Source of the DNA: Cocos nucifera | Lineage: Eukaryota > Streptophyta > Magnoliopsida > Arecales > Arecaceae | NCBI GenBank assembly: GCA_006176705.1 | Contig: QRFJ01000776.1 | Coordinates: 408,953-472,952 of the forward strand | DNA length: 64,000 nt | Direction: 5' to 3' | Shown: piece by piece, positions 11,022-22,299 of the stretch | Layout of the letters: the number at the start of each line of letters is the position of its first letter | Numbering within the stretch: the first letter of the stretch is position 1 | Translations under genes and position numbers: made by a program | Notes under the pieces: generated by a model | The model's database searches: none | What the model was told of the DNA's origin: nothing | What the model saw: only the letters and a program-made list of their open reading frames with translations

Positions 11022-13190
11022 ATTTAGGTTTATTTTTAACATGATCATATTTGTATTAAATTAAATCTAAAAAATAAATATCTATAAATCACACATATTG
11101 ATTATAAGGTTGTCCTAGTATGTGCTGATCTATTCTTGAATCATAAGTAAGTTACATATGATCTAAATAATTTTATGATTCATTCTCTATTTTTAAATCT
11201 AAAATTAAATAGATATTACATCTATTTTAGATTATTTAGATTAGATCTAAATAATATCGAGTTGCACATACTTCTATAAGGTTGTCCTGCTGTAAGGTTT
11301 ATCCCTTACAGTGGAGAGGTTGTTCCAGTATGTGCTAATCTAAATAACCTAAATCATAAATATGTTAGATGAGATCTAAACTAATTTATGATTTATTTTT
11401 AAATTTTAAATCAAAATTTAAATTATTTATGATCTGATCCATGTGATGTGTTTTATGTTTAGATCTAGATCTTATTATTGCATATGTCGATATGTATCTT
11501 TATTTTCAATCTAGAATGTATATGATATATTTGTTTTATATAATTTAAATTGAGAACTTACTTTCTACAAAATTCTATATTCAAAATCGTAGGATATGAT
11601 CAAAACATTAAAACCATACATTAAATATGATTCAATGTAAATTGTTTACCAATTTGAAAATATTTCAAATGATTAAATCAGAAATTAGTTTTGAGGTTAC
11701 ATAAACCTAAACCCATAAGCTTTGAACTTAATTAAGAATTAAGTAATTATTTAGGATTTAGGTTTGTGATTTAAAGATCCCAAGATAATTTTATAAAACA
11801 TGGGTTAAAGGATAATGGGTTAGCTTTGATCGGGTTCTTAACTAGGTTAGACCTAGGGTTGGATTAAATATAGACTAAGTTGAAAAATTGATCAAATCTA
11901 ATTAATAGTTAATTAGGGTTAGGTCATTTTTAAAGATCACTTCAGTAATTGTACTTGATCAAAGTACATACATCTAACAAATAGATATTGATAGTGGCTT
12001 AGTAGTCGAGCCTAAGTCTTTAGGCAGACTAAATCAAAACTGATAAATTGATTGGTGATTAAGATAAGTCTGGCATTCTCAGACTGGTGGTTTTTAATTG
12101 GCAGCCCATTTACCTAGCCATTTTTTATGGTGTCTAAGGCAAGCCTTAGTGGACCCTTCCACCAATCTCACTTGGCTAATATGGTTAATCAGGTCTTGAT
12201 TAGGTTGCTCATTGACTCATGCTAACCCATGTCACATAAAAAATCAGTGAGACTGATTTTATTCAGTGAGACTGATCTAGGTGCCCATGGACTGATATTG
12301 ATCCTAGTTCTTATCGATGACTTGAGAAGTTAGTGGGAGGACTTGACTTGGTGAAGTCAGTGGGTGCAAATTAGTTCATATCTTTTCTATTCTTAAATCA
12401 CTAATAATTTAAATCTTCTAAAATTATTAGGTCCTTAAAATGATAAAATTATGGAGATAACTAAGTCATAGCCTCCCATTAAGTTGGATGATAATGGATC
12501 CATTAACTTAATAATCATTAGAGGCCCAAAGGCCTAGTGCTTATTAACTAATGAAATTATCATTCATAATATGATAACTTGGAAGTGTCTCTTTAATGGT
12601 GGTTAGGTTGGCCAACTAAAGTTGGGCTTAATTATTCATTGGTTAGATGCACCAAGTATGGTCATATTAATGGTTGGACCTAATCAGATCCTTATAGTGG
12701 AGGCCAAAGCCTACTGATTAGGTTTCTAAGAAAAAATTAAATTACTAGAAGTTGTTTGGAGAAATAATTTGTTAATGAACCTATCTGTAGATGCACATGG
12801 ATTGGCCAACCAAAGTCGAGCTTGTGTATAGTCTATGTAAATTCTAGTACCTACTAGGAAATTAAAGTAATTCTCCAAATTGGAGGTAGAGGCTACTAAT
12901 TTAAATAAAATAGTGGAAGAACCTTTAGACTAAAGTCCAAGTCTCTAGGCTTAAAATAATTCATATACTTAGGTCATTATTCTCTTTTCTCAAAATAAGG
13001 CAAAATCCTTATTGCTCCAATCACTGTTAGTCCAAAGTTGATCCAAATCAGGCATAGTGCTTCTACTATTAGAAGTAGGATCATAGGAAGAAAAATTATC
13101 TTGCTTTTCTTGATCATAACAGGCTGAATAAGAGAAATGAGCAAGAGTTGCTTATCAAGGATGTTATATGATAACATCTTGAAATTTTTT
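11022..13190 (+). other. Leader of element A; no recognisable gag
   Basis: About 2.2 kb between the primer site and the protease remnant. It has no long frame and no CX2CX4HX4C knuckle. It contains a stable inverted-repeat block (11264-11335). Much of it is parallel to the B leader (22300-24059): gaagttagtggga, attattaggtccttaaaatgat and the taaagtctaagtc end. Near 13100 a short stretch aligns with the small pre-protease frame of B, so A appears to share the gag-depleted layout. Confidence 0.6.
11264..11335 (+). promoter_or_regulatory. Candidate folded RNA in the A leader
   Basis: The outer stem GCACATACT (11264-11272) pairs perfectly with AGTATGTGC (11327-11335), and the inner stem CTGTAAGG (11290-11297) pairs perfectly with CCTTACAG (11304-11311) around a 6-nt loop. 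It lies about 250 nt downstream of the primer site, where retroelement RNA dimerisation or packaging signals are often found. The function is inferred. Confidence 0.5.
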
Positions 13191-14290
13191 TGTACGTAAT
13201 TCTACTACCTGGGTATTAGATACCAGTGGTCTTATGCAATTTGTTACAAAGACTACAGGTAAGTAGAATGTTTGAAAATGGTGAGAAATACCTGAACGTT
13301 GGGGATGAAAGTTTTGTTCCAATCCTAGCTTTAGAAATTGTCAAGCTTATTTTCAAAAGATGTTATTTTGAGTGATTGTTACCATTATCCATCGTTTATG
13401 ATAAATGTGATCTCTATTGCCCTTTTGATTAGAGATGGTTATCATTTATCAATAAAGAAGATTGTTATGATATTATTATGAATAATATTACAATAATACA
13501 TGGACAATAGAGAAATGATATTTAACATTTATATAGCTTGTTAAGTATAATGTACATATTTAATAAATATCCAAGTTAGATGATATCATGGATGTCTATC
13601 TTTGGCATTATAGGCTTAATCATCTTGACAAGAACAGGATAAATGGGTTAGCTTAAGAGGAAAACTTCGATATCAATGATTGTGAATCATTGATAGCCTG
13701 TGAGGCTTGTCTTCTTGGAAAGATGACAAAGTCAACTTTTAATGAAAAAGATGAAGGAGTCGATAAAGTTGTAAGTCTCAAACATAGTGATGTATTTGGA
13801 CCTATGAACTTAAGTGTCAAAAGAAGATATTAATATTTCATTACAGATGATCTATCTGGGTATGGATGCATCTAGCTTGAATCATTTGAAATATTCAAAC
13901 GATTCAATAATAAAATAGAAAAATAAACTAAAAATGATATTGAAATTTTTTGATCAGACCGAAGAGGCGAATACTTATTCAGTAAGTTTGTGACATATCT
14001 AGGAGAGAATTGGATTCTCTCTCAGTGGATTTCTTTTCAAAACATAGTATATTTGAAAGAAAAAATTAAACTTTGTTAGACATGGTTCAATTCACGATAG
14101 GATCTACTTGTCTGCCTATTTCAGGATTGTGCTATTGTGACTACTTGTTTTACTTTGAAAATATATCAAGTAAATCTATTGTAAATCTCCATATGAAATA
14201 TGGATCGAGCATAGATCTAGACTATCTCACCTTTGAGTTTAAAGTTGATTGGCCTATGTCAAAGGTTTGCATATAGATAAACTTGGATCT
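13190..14290 (+). pseudogene. Protease and integrase remnant of element A
   Basis: At 13208 the frame reads WVLDTSGL, the altered copia protease active site. At 13590-13760 it has the integrase zinc region (LWHYRLNHLDKNRING, then CEACLLGKM). It continues through a broken core (SDVFGPM, TDDLSGYG, SDRRGEY) and a C-terminal stretch at 14073-14276 with no stop. Multiple stops and indels break the rest, and it is not translatable. Sequence order and wording match B integrase (20820-21731). Confidence 0.75.
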
Positions 14291-14529
14291 TGGTTTAATA
14301 GGTATTTGAGGATTATTAATTTTGCTATGCTGAAGAATATAAGATGTTTATCAGTAGAAGGGCATTCTTTTTGGAAAGGAGTTCCTTAGAGAAGGAACTG
14401 ATACCTGTCAAGTTGAACTTGGAAAAGTTTGACTGGTAGAAAATGAACCGACATAATCTAGTAAACCTATAGAATCAGATTTGATCAGATCAAATTTGGA
14501 GCCCATTAAAGTGGCACCTTTAAGGAGTT

Positions 14530-15610
14530 TCAGTAGAGTACTGCATTAGTTGGATAGATACTTCAGTGTCTTGATCTAGGACGATGATCCTATTGAGCTC
14601 GATGAGAACAACAAGGATCCGATCACCTATAGGGATGTAATATAGTAGTCTGACTCTGAGAAGTAGCTTGGAGCTGCATAATCCAAATTGAAGTCCATGA
14701 AAATTAATAGTGTATGGACACTAGATGATTCACCTGAAGAGATAAAAGCCATTAGGTGTGAATGGATTTTCAAAAGGATCAGAGTAGTGTAGATGGGAAG
14801 GTAATGACCTATAAAGCCTGTTTGGCTATTATCTCAATTTTGGAATATAGGTTTTGAATGTATGTCTTTATTATGAACAAAGATAAATCCTATATTTGTA
14901 AGTGGGCAAAATATTCTGTAGTGTTATTCATATTATTGTCTGTGGATGAAATTCTCTTAATCGGGAATGGCGTTCCAGCATTGCAAGGAATAAAGATTTG
15001 GCTATCATCTAATTTTTACATGTCAGATATGGTATACTCACTAATATAGTGAGTAGATACTAGTCTAGTCTAAGTGAGGATCACTGAAAGATTGTATAGA
15101 TAATCTTCATGTATTTAGAAATACTAAGGTCTAATGACTCAAAAAAGAAAATACTGACTTAAAACATGTGGATGTTTTAATTTTAGTTAGAACAAGATGA
15201 CAACAAGAGAATGTCGAGTCATATCCTAATTATAAGAGCAATCTGCTGGAAAGATTTCAAGCAGGATACTGTAGCCTATTCAGTTAGTGATGTAGAGTAC
15301 ATCATGGCATATGATGCTGTCATGTAAGTTGTGTAGTAGCTGAGGTTTATTAGTAGGTTAGGAGTGGCACCCTCCATCGATGGTCTAGTCTTATCATAGC
15401 ATTGGAGCCATAGCTCAAGCTAAAGAATCGAAGGATCAGTATATTCTACATTGCTATCACCTTTGATTTTAGATCAGGATGACGTTGATTTTGGAAGATC
15501 GATGAAATAGGAGAACTTAACTAACCCATTTGCTAAGGCCTCAGAGCTAAGGAGTTCTATGAATTCAAGTGGAAGATAGGATATTTGATATCATTTTGAT
15601 TGGCTTTAGT
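14530..15610 (+). pseudogene. RT-RNase H remnant of element A with internal deletions
   Basis: The RT start (DPIELDENN, VWTLDD, EWIFKR) at 14580-14800 jumps near 14830 to the segment before the active site, losing roughly 330 nt relative to B and C. The catalytic YVDD box reads SVDE (14940-14951), so one essential aspartate is gone. A second jump near 15025 joins NFYMSD directly to MVYSL, deleting the connection region. The RNase H part (15130-15600) is full of stops. Dead copy. Confidence 0.75.
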
Positions 15611-16111
15611 CCATATAAGAGTTGTTGGAAAATGTATCCTAAAGCCAACCATCTAAGTGGTACATGATTGAAATTAGTATATGAATTATTTAATAATAAT
15701 AGTTATTTGGTTGATTTATCATAGAAGTTCTATCTTTCTTAAATGAACTCCTAAATTATATTGAAATCCTTAGAATAATAATCAATTGATAAAAAAAAGA
15801 TTTATCGAATGGTTTTTAAATTATTCATGATCAAATGATAAGTTATTAATAAGGATGATAACTTATCGAGTATAGGTCACTATATGCCATATGCGTTGGT
15901 TGTTCTCGTAACCAAGTGGTGTGGAGACACTGGTATGGCATCTAGATGAGATGTAAGAGTACATCTACACTGAATGTCATCAATGTAGCACTCTACTATC
16001 AAGAGTAGCTAGCTAAGGCCAATAGGTATAAGTCTTCCCCCGACCTAAGATCACCATGATGACTTGCAAGCAACTCACTGTACTTTAGTGCCGGACTGCC
16101 TGTATTTCTAT

Positions 16112-19014
16112 TATTGAAAAATTAGTTAGGATTTATAGTATGCAATTCAAAACTTTTTTGAATTATTTAATAGCAGAAGCTAAATTAATCTATCATTAAT
16201 TTAAAACATGCTATTGATCATATCACATAACCTTAAATAGGATCTAGATATGGTAATATGTAATAGAAAAATAAAATGCAATCGATCAACAAATCATATT
16301 TACTGATCGATACAAGTTCAGAACTTGATACCTTGCACGGATAGTTGATCTCCATGATCTAAATTTATCAAAATAAGCTCTAGTATTATGCTATAGCCGC
16401 ACACTTGTTCGGCCTCTATGGTTGGTCCATACGAAGCTCCTGGTTCCGATCAGCTTCATTGGAGTGCTAGCTCCTCGCCCGGGCTTTCGATGGCTGATAA
16501 CGATCGATCTGATTGATCATCTACTTTTAAATTTTTTGGATATATCAAAAAATCATAACATAAATATTAGAGGATGATTAAGAGGTGTACAAAGTTTGGT
16601 TGTGATCTGATGCTCACAGCACTCGATCTCTCGACCGGAACCTAGATACCCAAATCTAGGGTTTCATTCAGGCCCAAAACCCTGATGCACTGAAAACTCT
16701 CTCACGCCCTCTCTGTGTAGAGTTTTTCCATGAAACAAGTTTTCATGGAAAGATGACTTTTAGATCTATAAACCTCTTTAGATCATATCTAAAAATTAGG
16801 TGTTCTTAGAGGTGAAAATTAGAAGAGAAGAGAGGTATGAGGGAAAAATAAAGTGCTATAGGATCCTGCTCACCTTCACTCCAAGATTTTTTTCACCCAA
16901 AAGCAATGCCCAATCATTTCAAATTTTTACCATAGAATTTTGACCCCTTCTCATGCATGCACAAAAATTCTCATAATTTATTCACATGGGAAAGATGGGA
17001 AAACTACATGGGATGAGATAGGATCAATGGTTGAACTTGTTTCAACCAATCGCTACTTGAATTTAAATTCAAATGGAATTCCTATCCACTTCCAATGCCC
17101 CCCAAGGTATTTGATGTGCAGAAGGACTCTCCTTCTATGCACCTACTCTAATTCATGCACAAAAGTGTATGTGAAAAACAAATACAATGGGTGTGGCAAG
17201 AGGATAAGGTCAAGGGGTTTGGTTGTTTCAACCAAACAACCAACAACAGAATTTCAACCTAATCCAAGTTTTGGACCAGGTCAAAGAGAGAAAGAGATGG
17301 TGCACAAGACTCTCTTCTGCATGAGAAAAACTCACATAAAAACTAAAGGGGCATGGGCCATAGGGTGGAAAAATCAAAGGTGGTGGCACATGGGAGAGTT
17401 TGAATTCAAATCTCATTTGACTTAGTCTTAATTGATTTCAACCAAACCAATTAATCGGTACCCAATTGAACCAAGTTAAATCCAACCAAATTAGGCTTAA
17501 CCTAATCCAATAAAATTCTAATCAAATTAAAAATTAATTAGATCCAGATCCTGATCAAATCCGGATTGAATCTCCCAAAGCGATTAGGTCATCTCATAAC
17601 CTGATCGGGTCAAACCCAATCAAATCAAATTCAATCAGACTTGATCAAATCCTCATCACTCAATCAAATTGAGCTAATCAATAATCAAATTGCTAATTAA
17701 TCCTCCAATAAATATTGAGTCCCAATTAGGTGGGTGTCTGGGTAATAGAGTCCCATCAACATGAAACTCTTAAAGAGTCCTAACCAATAGGATTCTTGAA
17801 TCTAGTGTCCCAAATAAATTGAACTCACAATCATAGAGTCCCAGATTAGTGAGACTCTTGATCAGAGAGTCTCAAACAAGTAGAACTCAGAGTTTCAATC
17901 CATTAGGACTCTTGATCATAGAGTCCCAGTCAGTGGGACTCTTGACCATAGAGTCCTAGGTCATCAGGACTCTCGATCAGAGAGTTCCAGATAAGTAGGA
18001 CTCAGAGTCCCAGTCTACTGGGACTCTTGGTCATAGAGTCCCAGTTAGTGAGACTCTTGACCATAGAGTCCTAAGTCATCGAGACTCAATATCAGCCATA
18101 ACATTAGGTAGGAACTCCTATTGTGTGTAATCCCATAGGTTTGAATCCTAAGCCGGTAGGACAAAATCAATTTTCTGTACAAATCGATGTGACCATCTAA
18201 CAATGGTATCCGACATTTGGATAGGTCGAATAATCGCAACACAACATTGATGAACCTATGGCATATGGTTACTGTATAATTCATCCCCTTGATCTTAATG
18301 CTCATAGGATGATCTAGGGTTAACTACCAACCCTAAAAATTCATTCACATTATATTTCAAAATTCAGCATCCATCATATGGACTACCCCGATTAAGTTTT
18401 TGCTAAATTGAAATACAACGATGCACCTGCTCCAACACTTGGAGGGGTCAATCCATCTTGACTCATGCATCGACAAGTCAAGTACTTGACTGCACCCAGT
18501 AGCCTTCCATCACTGAATTAGAAATTCAGATAGTCTGATACTTAAGTACAATGAGTTACTTACAAGTCACCATGGTGATCTTAGGTCTAAGGGATACATA
18601 TATCTATATCCTTCGCGAGCAACTCTTGGTAGAAGAGAGCTCCACAGTTGGGTCATGTTCAGTAAAATGTACCCCTACACTTCATCTGCATGCCATAACA
18701 GTATCTTCATACTTCTTGATTAAGAAAATAATCAACACTTATGGCACACAATGACCTACACTCTATATGTTGTCATCCTGGATAACAATGAATCATTTGA
18801 TCGCGAACTGGTTTAAGGACTAAATGATAAATCCTCCTTTATCCAGTCCAAATAGTCCTAAGGACTTCATCATAGAAGAGCTCATTATAGAAAGATGCAC
18901 AAAGTGATGAAAATGCCAAAATAATAATTTTATTTAGTAATAATTTAAGTACAATTATAATAAGCTCAACCATCTATAACCTAGATGATTGACTTTAGGA
19001 TACAATTTCCAACA
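16112..19014 (-). repeat. 3' LTR of element B (2903 bp)
   Basis: Left copy on the plus strand. It ends at 19014 in tacaatttccaaca, followed by the complement of a polypurine tract (19015-19040). Its terminal tattgaaaaattag is a mutated form of tgttggaaaatcag in the other LTR. A 161-codon plus-strand frame (16940-17425) lies antisense in it and is broken in the other LTR copy, so it is treated as chance. Confidence 0.9.
17720..18080 (-). repeat. GAGTCCCA hairpin array in the B 3' LTR
   Basis: About 11 imperfect units with a period of 30-31 bp on the plus strand, of the type gactcttgatcatagagtcc plus cagtcagtgg. Each unit has two overlapping inverted repeats, GACTC...GAGTC and GAGTCCCA...TGGGACTC. 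The same array is in the other B LTR and in the C LTR. Confidence 0.75.
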
Positions 19015-19040
19015 ACTCTCACTTAGACTAAAGCCACTTA
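19015..19040 (-). other. Polypurine tract region of element B
   Basis: Read on the minus strand, the purine-rich agtctaagtgagagt abuts the 3' LTR start TGTTGG. This is the expected primer position for plus-strand DNA synthesis. Confidence 0.6.
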
Positions 19041-20720
19041 GAACAGTATCAAATACCCATCTTTCATTTGTGATTGTCGAACTCTTAGATGGATATTTGA
19101 GCCTTAGTAAATGGGTCAGCCATGTTCTCCTTTTTGTCAATCTTCTTAAGGTCAACATCACCTCATTCCATGATCTCTCGTACAAGGTGGTAGTGACGCA
19201 GAATATGCTTGGTGCATTGATGTGCCTTCGGCTCCTTCGCTTGAGCAATGGCTCTAGTACTGTCACAGTAAAGTAGAACTAGACCATCCAAGGAGGGTGC
19301 CACTCCCAGCTCGTCGATGAACTTCCACAGCCATATAGCTTCCTTTGCAGCATCGGATGCCGCGACATACTCCGCCTCGCACACAGAATTGGCCACAGTG
19401 TGCTGCTTGGAACTCTTCCAGCAGATCGCTTTACTATTTAGGATAAACACATATCCTGATATACTCTTGTTGTCATATGATTTGACTAAAAATTAAAATC
19501 AGTATATCCCATAAGTTTTAAGTCAGTATCTCCATAGATGAGCCACTGGTCCTTGGAATTTTTTAAATACTTTAGGATTGTCTTTACAACCTTCCAGTGA
19601 TGCTCACCTAGATCAGACTGATATCTACTCGCTACCCCTAGTGAGTATGCCTCGTCTGGTCTCGTACACATTATGGCGTACATAATAGAACCCACTGTCA
19701 AAGCATATGGTATTCTACTCATATGCTCTCTCTCTTGAGGAGTTGTCGGACAATCCCTCTTCAAGAGAGTAATTTCATGGCCTATCGGGAGATAGCCCTT
19801 TTTGAAATTTTTCATGTTGAACCTTTTCAGCACGGTATCGATGTATGTGGATTGGAACAATCCAAGCAATCTTTTAGATCTATCCCTATAGATCTTCATC
19901 CCTAGGATGTAAGAAGCTTCTCCCAAGTCCTTCATGGAGAATTGTGATGATAGTCAAATCTTTATTTCCTAAAGTGCAGTGATGTCATTTCCAATTAAGA
20001 GAATATCATCTACATACAATACAAGAAATACAACTACAGAACTGTTAGCCCATTTATAAATGCAGGTTCTTCTCCATTCTTAACGAAGCCATACATTTTG
20101 ATCACTTTATCAAAACACATGTTCTAACTCCGAGATGCCTGCTTCAATCCATAGATGGATATTTGAAGCTTGCACATCTTTGACTCATCTGTGGATGTGA
20201 AATCCTCAGGTTGTATCATATACACCTCTTCATCTAGCTCTCCATTTAGGAAAGTTGTCTTCACATCTATTTGCCAGATCTCATAGTTTAGGTATGCTGC
20301 TACCACAAGTATAATCCGAATGGACTTGAGCATTGCCATCAAGAAAAACATCTTGTCATAGTCAATAACATAATGTTGACGATATCTCTTGGCAACCATA
20401 TGGGCTTTATAGATCTCCACCTTCCCATCTACACCCCTTTTTCTTTTGAAAATCCACTTATATCCAATGGATTTTATTCTTTCAGGTGGATCAACTAGTG
20501 TCCATACACTGTTGACTTTTATGGACTCCATTTCGGACTTCATGGCTTTCAACCACTTATCAGAGTCAGACCTTTACATAGCATCCATGTAGGTGATCGG
20601 ATCCTTGTTGTTCTCATCAAGTTCAACAGGATCACCATCCTAGATCAAGAAATCATAGTATCTATCCGGTTGATGTGGTACTCTACCGGATCTCCTTAAA
20701 AATGCCTCTTCAATGGGATC
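19030..20720 (-). pseudogene. RT and RNase H of element B, broken by stops and frameshifts
   Basis: Minus-strand blocks in order: RT fingers and palm (20124-20552: VWTLVDPPERIKSIGYKWIFKR, then QIDVKTTFLNGELDEEVYM and IYGLKQASRS), active site YVDDILLIGND intact near 19996-20030, connection (19486-19935: MKDLGEASYILGMKIY, then YPLIGH-like and TTPQEREHMSRIPYA), and RNase H (19163-19450: CEAEYVAASDAAKEA, LYCDSTRAIAQAKEPKAHQ) running to about 19040. The RNase H acidic residues are still present. At least four frame breaks separate the blocks. This is the best preserved pol of the A/B/C group and the clearest guide to the family's sequence. Confidence 0.85.
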
Positions 20721-20819
20721 TGGGTTTGATCTTATCAAATCTAGTTTTGCAGGTTCACTAGAATGTGTCGGTTCTTCTACCTATCGAACTTCACCAAGCT
20801 CAATATTAGAGACAGCTGT

Positions 20820-21731
20820 TCCTTCCATAAGAAACTTCTTTTCTAAAAAGATTGCCCTATTACTAATGAACACTTTTTATTTTTCAGCAAGGTAGAAGTA
20901 ATAACCCCTAGTTTTCTTGGGATATCCTATGAAGAAGCATTTATTGGACCTAGGTCCAAGCTTTTCCAGCTACAAATAATTTACATAAGTCAGACATCTC
21001 CAAATCCTAAAGTGATAGAGTGTCAGCTTACAGCCAGTCCATATCTTATGTGGAGTCTTTACAACAAACTTGCTCAGAACAGCGTTCAAAACATAACAAA
21101 CAGTCTCTAATGCATAGCCCTAGAACAAAATCGGCAGACTCGCAAACCCCATCATGGATCAAACCATATCCAATAAGGTTCGATTCCTCCTTTCTAATAC
21201 ATCATTATGTTGTGGTGTTCCAGGAGGGATCCATTATGAGAAAATTTCATTCTCTCCTAGATACATCAAAAATTTGTTGGAAAGATATTCACCTCCTCGG
21301 TCTGATCGAAGAGTTTTAATATTCTTTCCAAGTTATTTTTCTACCTTATTTTGATATCATTTGAATATTTCAAACGAATCAAATTTATTCTTCATAAGAT
21401 AGATGTACTCATATCTAGATAGGTCATCAGTAAATATAATGAAGTAGTAGAACCCACCTCTAGCATATATGTTCATGGATCCACATACTTCAGTATGTAC
21501 CAGATCTAGAAGCTCAGTGGCCCATTCACCTTTTTCAGTAAAAGATGATTTGATCATCTTACCAAGTAGATAGGACTCACAGGTATTCAATGATTCGCAA
21601 TTATTGATATCAAGGATATTCTCCTTGACTAACCTATTTATCCTATTCTTGTTTATATGATCGAGCCTATAGTGCCAAAGATAGGCATCAAAGACATGAT
21701 CTAGCTTTGGGCATTTGTTTGACGTGTACAT
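20820..21731 (-). pseudogene. Integrase of element B with altered catalytic residue
   Basis: The open block 21357-21731 has the zinc-binding region (LWHYRLDHINKNRINRL, then CESYLLGKM; the second CxxC cysteine is tyrosine) and the start of the catalytic core. The first acidic residue of the D,D-35-E triad, in the family motif HTDVCG, reads HTEVCGS. Downstream, in other frames, are the second (RSDRGGEYLS, about 21290-21320) and third (VLERRNRT, about 21190) motifs, then a C-terminal region to 20820. With Asp replaced by Glu and several breaks, this integrase cannot be active. Confidence 0.82.
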
Positions 21732-21846
21732 TACACTAATAGGCTATGATAAAACTTAAATGCCATTTCTTAATTATCCTCGCATTACTATAACATAATT
21801 CATAATAATATCATAATAATTTTTTTTTTGACAAACAATAACCATC

Positions 21847-22299
21847 CTAGGCCAAAAGTCCAATTGATATTATGTTTATCATAAAAGATGGACAACAGTG
21901 ACAATCACTTAAAACGACATTTTTATCTTTAGAAAATAGCTCAAGAGTTCCCAATGCTAGGACTGGAACTTTACTTCCATCCCCAATATTTAGGAACTTA
22001 TTGCCATTCTCAAACTTTCTATCAATTTGAAGTCCATGTAATGAATTGTATATATGAATCAAACTTCCGGTATCTAATACCTAGGTAGATGTATCACAAA
22101 TGGAGAAATTGCAAGGTGTCATCATATAACAGTCTTGATCAGCAATCACTTGCTGATTTTTTTTGCTCAGTCTATTCAGGTCAAGAGGATAATTCCTCTT
22201 CAAGTCTGCCTGATTAGGGTCAACACTAGACTCCTCATTCTTAGGTTCTAAATGCTTACCACTATTCAATAGTGAACGGAGCAGACTAACACTAGCCAT
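21847..22299 (-). pseudogene. Short gag remnant and protease of element B
   Basis: An ATG at 22299 starts a 72-codon frame (MASVSLLRSLLNSGKH...) that ends in TAG exactly before VLDTGSLIH, the copia protease active site; the TAG replaces an expected tryptophan codon. The next frame, 21847-22062, continues the protease (LNIGDGSKVPVLALG, then VLSDCHCCPSFMINIISI). A normal gag of this type, as in D2/I, has about 280 codons including a CCHC knuckle; here only about 70 codons separate the start from the protease, with no knuckle. A similar short layout is seen in A. It could be a deletion derivative or a gag-less parasitic family. Confidence 0.7.

Noticed and set aside
16940..17425. 161-codon open frame in the B 3' LTR (plus strand), partly echoed in the other LTR at 24753-25175
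   Set aside because: It lies antisense to the element inside an LTR, is broken by stops and shifts in the sister LTR, has no recognisable domain and low-complexity basic composition. Best explained by chance.
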